Position numbers and translations under genes: made by a program
The notes under the pieces: generated by a model
What the model saw: only the letters and a program-made list of their open reading frames with translations
The model's database searches: none
What the model was told of the DNA's origin: nothing
Part shown: one piece after another, positions 32,372-41,891 of the stretch
Numbering within the stretch: the stretch's first letter is position 1
How the letters are laid out: the number at the start of each line of letters is the position of its first letter
Assembly: GCF_000350225.1 (NCBI RefSeq)
Contig: NW_005179222.1
Coordinates: 352,958-416,957 of the forward strand
Source: Chondrus crispus
Taxonomy: Eukaryota; Rhodophyta; Florideophyceae; Gigartinales; Gigartinaceae
Direction: 5' to 3'
DNA: 64,000 nucleotides

Positions 32372-33619
32372 TAATGGTAGGTTCGGAGGGGCAAGGGAAA
32401 GAAGGAGGGCAGGTTGATGTGTGTGAGTGAAGGAGTTGGTACCGAGGTTTACTTGGAGCCGTCTTTCGGCGATACTTGTACACTTTGAGTGTTACACTAT
32501 CCCATTGCTTTGGTGCGTGTTAAACCGTACTCACCATATGCGCGACCAAGCGCGGTCCTCTTCTGGCCCGTCCACACTGTTCTATTTCCACCTTACGAAT
32601 TGACTATTGACTATCAGTGCACAACAGTTTCTACACATTTCGAGTGACTGTAAACCATGGCCCTATGCATGCAATCGTTTCACACCTTGCTAATCTGCAT
32701 CCAGACATGACAGAATATATTCTTGCGCAATGAACAACTTGGCATCTCTCTATTTCCAACAACACAAAGTCCTGTCATATCTCAGTCCCCATACATGCCC
32801 TTGTTCCGTACCTTACTAATTTCGGTACGCACTGCCAGACAACTATGACGGGTAGCAACAATGTGCATCCAGACTTTCTACACATCTCACGTGATATCCG
32901 ATGTGAATCACACGAGTACTGTCATCAACTTGCATCCAACGGCGCACCATAACGAGAGCACAGTACAACGTCGCATGCTGACGGGAGTGTAGTACAACGG
33001 CGCATGCTGATGCAAGGGTCGCATATAGCGTGACGCATACACTGAATACTCACGTAAGTACATGTCTCTTGTGAGAAATACTTGTACTTTTAATTCATAT
33101 GTACTGTACTCGGACACGCGCCGGACCGTATGCAGGCGACGTGTACAAGTGTAGGTACACACAGCAACCTGGCGATGTGTACATGTATACACCGCACACA
33201 AGTGTCCAGCGCCAAGGCCACCCGTAATTACCCACTACAACCATGGTGAACAACTTGAAACCCTCGAATTGATGTAATTAAAACGTATACCCGATCATTC
33301 AAGATATGTCACCAGCATGACTGAACATAAGTGGACAATAACAGACCAATAGAATTGCAGCATTCGAACCCACACCCAATAGATTTGCAGTATTGCCTGT
33401 GTAGCCCTATAACGGTTCGGACCAAATGCAAATTTTCGGCATTTATGCAAATTAGCTTAACCCTCTAAAGTCCACTTTCGTCTCCAGAACCCCAAAATCT
33501 GAGACTTTACACGTGTCATGTCGTGATATAGGGTGAGGGTCCGGACCGTCGAGTCATGTACACGTGTCGCTCGATTTTGCACTTTCCAGATAACAGCATG
33601 TGGTCGCACATTTTCAATA
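32372..33619 (-). mobile_element. Solo copia LTR, type B (1248 bp)
   Basis: Inserted into copia-2c with the 5-bp target duplication AAATG (32367-32371 and 33620-33624). On the minus strand it starts TATTGAAAATG and ends CCATTA. This fits the boundary after the polypurine tract at 57447, so LTR B has TA...TA ends. The core promoter TA(C)AAGTA and the GCCG-AAAGA-CGGC dyad are near 32456-32478. There is no internal region, so it formed by LTR-LTR recombination. Confidence 0.92.
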
Positions 33620-34507
33620 AAATGGCGTCGCCGAGCGACTGAACAGAACTTTGGTAAACTTGGTGCGCTCCATGCTAGCGCACAAGAAAGTGACAAAGGG
33701 GTTCTGGGCAGAAGCACTTGCCAATGCAGTGTACGTTCGAAATCGAGTCACGTCACGTGCCATTCCCCCCAAGATGACCCATACCACTTATGGATGAGAT
33801 CTGTGCCAAATGTTGGTCATTTGCGTGTTTTCGGTTCAAAGTGTTGGTATACATTACCAAAACACAACATCCAGAAACTTGACGCCCGTGCAAAGGAGGC
33901 AATGTTTCTGGGGTATGCTGAAAATACGAAAGCTTACAAGTTGTGAGATGGTGATTTGCACAAAGTGATCGTATCCAGAGATGTTACTTTTCACGAGTCC
34001 ACGGGAGGCAAATCTGGTGAACCGATGGATACAAACGAGGAGGCTACAACTGATGATGACACAATCAACTTGAACATCGATGAGGAAGTTGCAGAAAATG
34101 ATGCAGTGGTATCGGAAGCATCATCGCCGGATGAACAACAAGACTCTGATGAATCCTCCAAGTCCTCCCCAACTCCAGGGGAGAACGAAACCACCGAAAC
34201 AGTTGAGCAACACGTAGCTGAGGAAGAAACAATTGATCCGCCAACTAATCTCCGTCGGTCCACTCGCGTTCGCAAAACGCCTGGGGCGTGGTGGGCAGCA
34301 GCTCTGGTGACTGCTGGACTCCTTAGCCACGCCCATGTGATAACGGAAATCCCAAACTCGTACAAGCAAGCTATGGATTCTCCAAAAGCTCGCTTCTGGC
34401 AGAAGGGCATCGACAAAGAACTTACTTCACAACACAAAAACAAAACATGGACACTTGTTCCAAGATCTCAAGCATCAAACGTCCTGACGTCCAGGTGGGG
34501 TTTCGGA
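33620..34507 (+). pseudogene. Copia-2c fragment, integrase C-terminus to start of RT
   Basis: Continues after the solo LTR B: GVAERLNRT, the GVxxxWxxA stretch, the acidic linker (34060-34250), and FWQKGIDKEL to SRW at the start of RT. It has a one-base loss near 33779 and the TGA near 33945 shared with the copia-2a copies. At about 34507 it stops matching copia-2b, and non-repetitive sequence begins. RT, RNase H and 3' LTR are absent, so the element is 3' truncated. Confidence 0.86.
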
Positions 34508-35437
34508 CACAGGAAGGTCAAATCAGCCTATCTGAGGCAATAAAAAATCTGCGCAAATATTTTAGTCCGGGCCAGCAAAAAATGTGTCATAAATGTAGCA
34601 ACGCTTGGTAATTTCATGTCGCGATTTTGCACATTTTTTACCAATGACGCCATTGGCTAGTAAGCAGCATAGTTATGGCACAGCGGCTCTACCTGGCCTG
34701 TGGCGGTAGATGACTGCCTGGAGCTGCACACGGAGTAGGTGTTGCAGGGCTAAACTTGGTTACATTGAGGTAATGATGAGACGGTGATCATCGCTGCATC
34801 TGCGCAGCCACCGACGACTACGTTTTGCTGCTCCAGGGCAATGACAATATGTGTCCATTCGCAGCCCCAATGCAGCACTAGACGTAATGCCGCGACCTAC
34901 TCTCAGTCAATGAAATGTTAGACCAGTGCCTTTCTTGCAAAGGTGATGTCACCCCGCTTGTCCAGAAACGGTCCCATCCCGAAGGATGAAACCGATAGCG
35001 GTTCTAGCGGCGTTCACATCACATTTATTCGTAGCAACCGAAGAGTATTGTTACGGCTACATACACTACATCTACTCCGTCCAAATACCGAAATACTGCG
35101 GCAGTGGTTCATTGCGCTTCCGTTGAATACAATAATCAACGCCAAACATAACAGGAGAGGTCAGTTACGGTCACAGTACGTCATGATGGTGGATTAGAAT
35201 TCTGAGAGACCAAGGAGGGTGTACTGATGGCTTACTTGATCCTGAGTTAGACGATGGGCGGGTTGACCTGCAGTGAGACAAGGAACCCTGTGAGGATTTG
35301 TCAGAACAGTTCTTCGACACTTTCAATTTGTTAGAGAATGTGCGAACGTACGTTAAAGCTTTGTAGCTAATCGCAAAACGGTATTGCCTAGAGAAAGCGC
35401 TCACTTGCCCAACGTGTGCAGCGCACTCGTGTCTCGG
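34508..35437. other. Intergenic, nothing recognised
   Basis: Moderate G+C, with no long open frame, no repeat copy seen elsewhere in the window and no RNA gene that I can identify. It begins exactly where the copia-2c truncation ends. Confidence 0.5.
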
Positions 35438-35641
35438 CATGAGATTTCAACCGAACACGCAACTCGCAGAAATGAAACTGTCAGAAAAGAGGATGCGCTG
35501 TGGGTCAGGATTGTGGCAGAAGTGGCGTCACTTACTGTGCATGAGATTTCAACGGAACACGCAACTCGCGGAAATGAAACTGCCAGAAAAGAGGATGTGT
35601 GGTGGGTCAGGACTGCGGACGAGGGGCGTGCAGAGAGATGG
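35438..35641. repeat. 102-bp tandem duplication
   Basis: Two units begin CATGAGATTTCAAC at 35438 and 35540. The unit length is a multiple of three, so shadow frames repeat too, but I do not take this as coding. It lies just left of the long palindrome. Confidence 0.85.
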
Positions 35642-35668
35642 ATCTGGTCCTGGAACTATATATGCAGT

Positions 35669-35718
35669 ACTCAGAAAAGGCGGTAGTTTGATATATCAAA
35701 CTACCGCCTTTTCTGAGT
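35669..35718. repeat. Perfect 50-bp palindrome
   Basis: Two 25-base arms, starting ACTCAGAAAAGGCGG, meet at TATA with no spacer. It is 183 bases beyond the stop codon of the minus-strand gene at 35901-37301. It could be a hairpin terminator/3'-end signal, or two terminal inverted repeats of a DNA transposon brought together. Bases outside the arms do not pair. Confidence 0.93.
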
Positions 35719-35900
35719 TCGAGCAGGGCATCTGAGTGAAAATCAGTTACATTTTCATGGGCACGTGTCAACAGCAGAATATAGGTTCTGAAATCTCAAT
35801 TTGAAATTACCGAATTCGGTATGGCATGGTTGCCCTTAATGACAGGCATGCATTCAGCTTTTTTCGTGCGGTATCACATCAAAATGCGAGTAGGAGCATC

Positions 35901-37301
35901 TCATTCCAATATTTGTTCGGAACATGATGAGATATTCTCCTGCGATAGCTCTGGGAATGTACAGCTATACGTCCTTGCGTACTTGTTCATTGCCCTGCAG
36001 ACATTCTTTAAAGCTTTTCGACACTCACAGCCTTCACCTTTACACTCCTGCGTGACTGACAGAGTCAGTGATTGTGCAGGCCAGCGTCCTGCCCGGGACT
36101 CTGACCTGTCTGGAGCACTACTCACCGATTCACTTTCCTGCACCGCGTGTACAGAGTCGGTGTGTGAGACGGACTTAGAAGCAGTCCTGCGCCTGGCGAC
36201 AACTGAGAGGCTCCTTGCAAGGATGTTTTCTTGTCGCGCCTGTTCAGTGCAGTTTACAGAAGAAACCATCTCTTTGTCTTGTTGTGGGAGGGAATTCTTC
36301 ACGTGATTGACCATTTCGTTCGGATAACCATCGATGATGCGAGGGATCGTTTCCTGAACTTTCTTGAACCTGTCCAAAGCCATCCAATTCGCGATGGAAG
36401 GCATTTCATACAAGTAATCCGATGTCACGAGGAAGCGGATATTACTCAGAACAAGTTTTGCTGCCTCGCAGAGAGCATTATCCACGACTGGAACACGGCC
36501 AAATGCTTGTGTGGAACATTCGTCGGGGAGACAGAATGCCCCGGCGTTGACTGTGATTGTATCCCTCTGTTTTTTGTGGGCGAAGCCTGAACTCAACACA
36601 GTAAAGCACAACTCACGGTCGTCACTTGTCAAGGCGATGTAAGGATATATCATTTCTTCGCAGTTCTTGAATCCCATATATCTGGCCTTGCAATCCCATG
36701 CTCGAATAACTTGCTGAACAGCAAAGCCAATACGCTGTGACGTCTCCCTATTGACCTTGTAGTTCTGCAATACCTTCTTTCTTTTGGCACATGGTGATCC
36801 TTGTTTCCTGGTGTGACAGTTCATAACTACTCCCACATAGATTAGGAACATCATTGCCTCGAAGGAAGTTGCGGGCGAAGTAAGGAATCGTGGCTCTTTC
36901 ACAGTATTCCTTTTGGAACTCGTGTTGCTAAAAAACGTACACTGGAGACCTCTAGCATTGAAGCTGTCGCCGTTAATGTCGCTTATGATTTCGAAGATTT
37001 GCCAGGGTATAGTATCATTGCCTCTCCCGCAACCAAGAAGCGCCTGCACGATTGCATAGACTTGTGCGACTTGACGTTGATTCACTTTTGATTTGCGAAC
37101 CTCTGCCTTGGATACATTTTCGGCTCCCAAAGATTGTAAGTAGTTCTTTGCAGCATCGGTCTCAAGATTATTCTCAACCCAATCCGCGATATCTCCAAGT
37201 TTCGGTACGACATTCCCAGTTTGCTGGATTACGGCTGCTCGCACTACCTGTATGGCTTTGAGGCGCTTCCAGAAGGAAGACGTTTTCGCTTGAGTAGGCA
37301 T
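35901..37301 (-). CDS. Unrecognised 466-residue protein
   Basis: An open frame from ATG 37301 (MPTQAKTSSFWKRLKAIQ) to 35901. I do not recognise a family. What can be seen: an N-terminal helical, positively charged stretch, a mixed globular middle with several aromatic and Cys residues, a Ser/Arg/Glu-rich linker (about residues 370-410), and a Cys cluster near 415-445 with a C-x4-C-x-C-x8-C pattern. There is no signal peptide or clear membrane segment. No intron is needed. An in-frame GTG three codons upstream is not a likely start. It lacks retroelement motifs. With its neighbours it forms a small non-retroviral island. It is probably a real gene, judging by the length of the frame in moderate-G+C DNA. 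Confidence 0.6.
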   Translation of the reverse strand: MPTQAKTSSFWKRLKAIQVVRAAVIQQTGNVVPKLGDIADWVENNLETDAAKNYLQSLGAENVSKAEVRKSKVNQRQVAQVYAIVQALLGCGRGNDTIPWQIFEIISDINGDSFNARGLQCTFFSNTSSKRNTVKEPRFLTSPATSFEAMMFLIYVGVVMNCHTRKQGSPCAKRKKVLQNYKVNRETSQRIGFAVQQVIRAWDCKARYMGFKNCEEMIYPYIALTSDDRELCFTVLSSGFAHKKQRDTITVNAGAFCLPDECSTQAFGRVPVVDNALCEAAKLVLSNIRFLVTSDYLYEMPSIANWMALDRFKKVQETIPRIIDGYPNEMVNHVKNSLPQQDKEMVSSVNCTEQARQENILARSLSVVARRRTASKSVSHTDSVHAVQESESVSSAPDRSESRAGRWPAQSLTLSVTQECKGEGCECRKALKNVCRAMNKYARTYSCTFPELSQENISSCSEQILE

Positions 37302-37861
37302 GTTTATCACGTGTGATACTTAGATGGGGACAGGAACGGATAGCAGTAAGAGGAGCAGAACAAAAGTGCAGGCTTATGTAGAGAACGAAAAGACGTCGTG
37401 CGGGATAGTCGATGAGGTTTCTTAAACGGACAGCAAGAGAAGGAGTAATCCAGTAAAGCAACCGCTTAGGTCTTCTAGGTTTCCACTTGAGGTTTCCCCG
37501 CAATATTTCCACTTGACGGGTACTCCAACCCACGGTGAAGCGTCCCCTACGCGCGGAGGGGGCCAATTTCAGCACTCTTCCACCACCCAGACCCTTGGGT
37601 GATGGTGACAAGATCCGTTCGGGGTACCCCTGCAACCAACTATTGTTGACTATCGGCGCAGTCCTCCTCTTATGAGAAAATGTCAATGTTCTGGTTTAGC
37701 GGCTAAAGCCACTGAATAGAGGACGACCTAGTAGAAGTAGTGGTCCATAAGAAGGAACAGGCGCAACGCAAAACGCAGCGCTAGCGGTCTGAAAGGTAGA
37801 AGGTGACACCACGGCCAGCATGAGCCTGCAGGCACCTTGGTGGACGCGCGTCCCTGGCACC
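37302..37861. other. Intergenic, upstream region of the 466-residue gene
   Basis: Contains the presumed promoter of the minus-strand gene. An imperfect inverted repeat, CACCACCCA...TGGGTGATGGTG, is at 37581-37607. A minus-strand frame of 170 codons (37686-37174) overlaps the start of the gene in another frame and looks like a shadow. Confidence 0.45.
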
Positions 37862-38150
37862 TGATATGCACATCGACACTCGATGTGCAAGTAAAATCGG
37901 CCAAAAAATTTCCCAAAAATATGATCTAATTTGCACATCGACACTCGATGTGGAAATCAAATCGTCCAAAAAATTACGCAAAAAAAGAATTTGATTTGCA
38001 CATCGACACTTGATGTGGAAATCAAATCGTCCAAAAAATTACGCAAAAAAAGAATTTGATTTGCACATCAACACTCGATGTGGAAATCAAATCGGCCAAA
38101 AAATTGCGCAAAAAAAGGATTTGATTTTGACATCGACTATCGATGTGCCC
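37862..38150. repeat. 65-bp satellite with an internal hairpin in each unit
   Basis: Units are anchored at TGCACATCGAC near 37867, 37932, 37997 and 38062, and a decayed one at about 38128. Spacings are 65, 65, 65 and 66. Most units contain CACATCGA-CAC-TCGATGTG, an 8-bp stem with a 3-nt loop, followed by an A-rich stretch (CCAAAAAATTACGCAAAAAAAG). One unit has TTGATGTG and one CACATCAA, which change a single pair each. Confidence 0.9.
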
Positions 38151-39082
38151 ATCCGGTGCCTGGGTCGAGCGTCCGAAAAAACTTGACTGTTTTTTTGGCC
38201 GCACACCACCCCAGCGCTCCACTGGGGATGTCCAAGCATGTCATCTGTCATGGGGCATCCTGGGCCGTTGATTTTGCGTCTGTAGAGCGTCTCCCGATAG
38301 CTTAATCGCCCCTGTGTAGACGCATTTCTGTCCAAAAATGGTCCTGCTCCTCCTACCCCTTTGACCTCACTCGACCCTTTCCATCTCCAGCACCTTTCTT
38401 CTTCGCACCCTACCGGCGCGCCTATACAGAGTACTTGCACTCCGTCTGCTCGCCCTTTCCGACCACAGTTACAGTCTCTCTTGCTTCCAGGTCCCGAACG
38501 CGTCGCAAACCCGTCTATCGTTCCTCGCGGAGAGCATCTCTCCGTGAGATGTTGTAGTAGACCACCTTGTACTCTAGCGTACACGTACACAGATGCCACG
38601 AAGTAAAGCTTCAGTCGAACCGCTAAAGGGATTTCTGCGCTGGTTTTGCTCCCTTTTTCAATAACAATATGTCTATAGAGCATAAAGCAGCTTCACACCC
38701 CTCTTGAAAGGGAACAACTGGCTTATTTCCATTTAGATATTGTCCAGGGGAGATAGAAGAGGTACGGGAATGAATACATCCACATCGTCTCAGTCACCAA
38801 TCCAGAACTGCTCACTGATATATAAAGAAGTCTCCAAAAACGACCACGTTTACTCAGATAGATAGTGACTCCTTTCTAGATCAGTGAAAAGCTTAAAGTA
38901 ACGGTAACACTAAGTAGCTTAAGATCAATTGGTGGGATTGCAATGCAAAACGTGGATACGTGTCCAATTAGATTGTTCATGTTGGGGTCTCCGTCCTGGG
39001 ACCCACGCGTTTTCTCCTATTTCATTTATAAAGGGGGGGAGCGTTGGGGGTCATTTTACCATAGGCCTGTTGCACTTACCAG
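38151..39082. other. Intergenic, nothing recognised
   Basis: Contains several short frames on both strands without recognisable content. A minus-strand frame (38683-38087) runs into the satellite and is not convincing. No RNA gene is seen. Confidence 0.45.
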
Positions 39083-39216
39083 TGTGGCAACTATGATTAA
39101 AAGAACAGTCATTCAATGACACCTGAGTTACTGTCAAAGCATTCCGGACTGTGGCAACTGCGATTAAAAGGACAGTTATTCAATGACACATGACTGACTG
39201 GCAAAGCATTCTGGAC
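39083..39216. repeat. 67-bp tandem duplication
   Basis: Two units start TGTGGCAACT at 39083 and 39150, and share GATTAAAAG-ACAGT-ATTCAATGACAC and CAAAGCATTC-GGAC. They lie in the upstream region of the gene starting at 39359, so they could duplicate promoter elements. Confidence 0.83.
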
Positions 39217-39358
39217 TGGAAGATGTAGGTAGATTTGTAGCCCATGCCCTACTGGAAAAGTGCACGTGCAAGTCTCATGGGACTTAGACTCTGAGCAGAG
39301 CTGTGATCCATAAATGTGACCGTTACGAAAATGGTGATTTCACATTAATGATATATAT

Positions 39359-39709
39359 ATGTATATACTGACTACGTTCGAATGGTTACCGCAACGCTTT
39401 AGTCTTCGGTATATATTTCAAACAAATTTCTCAAGTATCACTTTCCAAGGGAAATTAGCAGAGGACGATACCATCCACCAGTTGATAATGGTATCAGATC
39501 TTTTCAATGGCCTCCAATTCGGGAGTGATATAGAGGTCTACTATACCTTGGAGAATGAAGAAGAAAGTGAGGCATGGTTCCATGCAACAGCCATTAGTCT
39601 CAACCACCTTCATGACGATCGAGGAAAGGTGTTCAAGGGACTATTCAATACAAGGCTGCCTTTGGATTCAGGGCATGTAAGAGCAAGGTGACTTTCAAGG
39701 AGGGCAACG
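39359..39709 (+). pseudogene. 5' part of a gene split by a solo LTR
   Basis: A frame from ATG 39359. After about residue 45 it reads GSDIEVYYTLENEEESEAWFHA, a pattern like the first strands of a Tudor/Agenet-type barrel (my inference, not a firm assignment). The frame ends at 39691. A second frame, displaced by one base from about 39640, continues with QYKAAFGFRACKSKVTFKEGN up to the LTR at 39710. It joins in phase with the open frame after the LTR, once one 5-bp target copy is discounted. A one-base deletion near 39639, or an intron I cannot define, therefore separates the two. TATA-like ATATATATGTATATA precedes the start. Confidence 0.5.
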
Positions 39710-40648
39710 TGTTGTAATTCTACGACCACATGCAGACACGCATGACACACAACCACAGGTTTGACAAGTGTAAAATCGAGAACACCCGGCGTGACGAGCT
39801 GAGCAAGTTTGAGTTTCAACGTGTACACGTCTGATTTATGTACACGGTTACACTCTACAGTACTTCAGGAGCAAGTTTGGTTTTCAACTTGTACACGTGT
39901 GAAATATGTACACGGTTGCACTGTACAGTACAATCTGAGCATGTTTCATTTTCTCCGCCCGACACGTGTATCACTTGGACACATGTCCTCATTACACTGT
40001 CGGACGCGTACAGTACGCATGCAGTCTTACAGACAAAGTGTAGAACCTTGGTGGCGGGTGCCTGGCACGTCCCAAAGGTTTACAGCGTCTATGGATTGCA
40101 GCACGGGTACAGCAGGTTAAAAAGATACTGTTGCGCGAGTTTTGAATTCGTAAGGCAAAATGTGCACTGTTGTAATTGACAGTGGACAGGACCTCACGAG
40201 AGATTCAGATTCATAAGGCAACGTGTGCGCTGTAAACAGTCCTTGCAGGATGGATTTGAATTCGTAAGGCAACGTGTGAGCTGTAAACGTGCCTTACGAA
40301 TTTGTGCCACGCTGGATTTGGAATAGTAAGGGAATTTGTGCTTTGCTGTGCTTTGTTGTACTGCCTTACTAATTTCTCCGTCATGACAGTGCTAATTCGT
40401 AAGGCGGTTTTCTGTTCTGTTTGTTGGGCCATCGCCAGTTTGGCTGAGTAGCAAGACGGGCACATGTGTTAGAGCCAATACATTTGTAGTATGTGTGTCG
40501 TAGTGTTTGGTAGTAGAGTTCTAGAAGATTGCAGAAGTGTATAAGTAGTGCCAGAAGTTGGCGACTCAAAGTAAATCGGTACCTAATCCTTCAACTTCAC
40601 CTCATCAACCGTCCTTCGATTTCCCTTTGCCCCGCTGACCTTCCAGTA
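39710..40648 (+). mobile_element. Solo copia LTR, type A, inside a gene
   Basis: 939 bp, TGTTG to CAGTA, flanked by CAACG (39705-39709) and AAACG (40649-40653), a target duplication with one changed base. The first third resembles the LTR at 30583; the middle (GTCCCAAAGG, TCTATGGATTGCAG, GGTTAAAAAGATACTG) matches the LTR at 27314. It is in the same orientation as the split gene, so its own TATA box at about 40540 could drive the downstream half. Confidence 0.92.
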
Positions 40649-40649
40649 A

Positions 40650-41798
40650 AACGAGTTTGTACAAGATGGACAAAAGTTTAGCTGGAGACTCAAAGATACA
40701 TCCGTGCGATTGGATATCACCGCAAGTTCAGGCATGGCAAGCGGAGCGATGGATGTAGCTGATATGGACTATGCTCCAGGTAGTTCCATGGTAGAAAAAT
40801 GCAAGAAGCTCAACCATACGACGAATGTGTCACTTGACCAGGAGACAATCAGAGATACACGCGAGCTAAATGCCCTTTCCAGACGCCTTCAGTATCTTGA
40901 GGAAGTAGTGAAAGCACAGCAATCCTCTATTACCACTTCGCTATGGACTCAGAACCCGCTACTCACTTCTGCTGGGGGCTCCAATATTCCTCTTAAATTT
41001 ATTTCGTTGCGTCTAGAGCATTGGTTACTCAAGATGCCGACACGTCCTACCCCGGGTGAAATGACTCGTGGGACGAAATGGTTTGTGCAAGATTCATTTA
41101 AGGCGCGAGCAGACTGCACATTGCTCCAGTTTGATTCCATATCCGAAAGAGTCAAAGCTCAGCTACGAACAAAGGTTTCTATTCTTCCGGAAGATTATAT
41201 GTGCAGGAAACCAGTTGTGAAGGAGACGAGTATATACTTCAGGAGCTTCTTAGACCTGTCAGAAGCACTCGAACCAGCATCACCGCAAGTTGTCAGAGAC
41301 CTGATCATCGCAAAGAGGCTGGAAAAAGGTACCGACAATTGCGTGTCTGCTAGAGTGATAGGCTGTATGGCCGGTCCCAAAACCGAATATCTTTCTGACC
41401 CGTGGTATATGACAATTGGAGATTCGTTTGCTGTTATGAGGGAGGACGAGGATGAACAACGGCACGTTGCATATCGTCGGAATTGCACTTGGAATTCCAT
41501 AGAGAAGACCTACTCCCATTCACTGGAAGCCATAAGACTATCTGAGCTCCACTTCCAAGAACGCATTTCCAAGGTAATGGGTGCTGAAAACGTGGTCAGC
41601 GGACCATTCGACCGGAAGCAGTCGTTCTACCTGCGATGGAATCTTCAATCCAGTCTTTGTCAATCTATATTTGCTGATGTAAATCGCAGCGACGTACTAG
41701 GAGTACTTCAAGTACATATCCCTTTCCTCTCTATCAAAGGCTCTGCGCACGTGAAGCAATTCATCAATGTTGCCAAAATTCTGGACCTCTTTAAGTAA
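40650..41798 (+). CDS. 3' part of the split gene, unrecognised product
   Basis: The frame is open from the LTR edge (40650) to TAA at 41798. The first in-frame ATG is at 40734, giving a protein of about 354 residues if translated from there. It has no motif that I recognise. It starts with a Ser/Gly/Asp/Met-rich segment and a short coiled-coil-like stretch (LSRRLQYLEEVVKAQ), followed by a globular region with many aromatic residues. The first codons (NEFVQDGQKFSWRLKD) look like a continuation of the region before the LTR. It converges with the minus-strand gene at 41892, leaving 93 bases between stops. It could be a decayed gene, or it may use the LTR promoter. Confidence 0.6.
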   Translation, partial: NEFVQDGQKFSWRLKDTSVRLDITASSGMASGAMDVADMDYAPGSSMVEKCKKLNHTTNVSLDQETIRDTRELNALSRRLQYLEEVVKAQQSSITTSLWTQNPLLTSAGGSNIPLKFISLRLEHWLLKMPTRPTPGEMTRGTKWFVQDSFKARADCTLLQFDSISERVKAQLRTKVSILPEDYMCRKPVVKETSIYFRSFLDLSEALEPASPQVVRDLIIAKRLEKGTDNCVSARVIGCMAGPKTEYLSDPWYMTIGDSFAVMREDEDEQRHVAYRRNCTWNSIEKTYSHSLEAIRLSELHFQERISKVMGAENVVSGPFDRKQSFYLRWNLQSSLCQSIFADVNRSDVLGVLQVHIPFLSIKGSAHVKQFINVAKILDLFK

Positions 41799-41891
41799 AC
41801 TCAATTCATTTATGCTACAGTAGTCTCCCGCTTTACTCATTTATCACTTCGATGAACTAAGAAGTATCACTATCACATGAAATACGACCCC

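Noticed and set aside
35384-35735. Overlapping plus-strand frames with a 34-residue repeat
   Set aside because: The repeat is a DNA-level 102-bp duplication, so two frames show it equally; no protein feature stands out.
37174-37686. A 170-codon minus-strand frame
   Set aside because: It overlaps the start of the 466-codon gene in another frame, has no motif and has an unusual composition; most likely a shadow.
37862-38150. CRISPR-like array
   Set aside because: Units are contiguous 65-bp repeats without unique spacers, and the context is a eukaryotic genome with retrotransposons.
38087-38683. A 198-codon minus-strand frame near the satellite
   Set aside because: It runs through the satellite and intergenic DNA with no domain-like pattern.
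39605-39700. An intron (GTAAGAG at 39676) as the explanation of the frame change in the split gene
   Set aside because: The other frame reads protein-like straight through this point, so a one-base deletion near 39639 explains it better. RNA data would decide.
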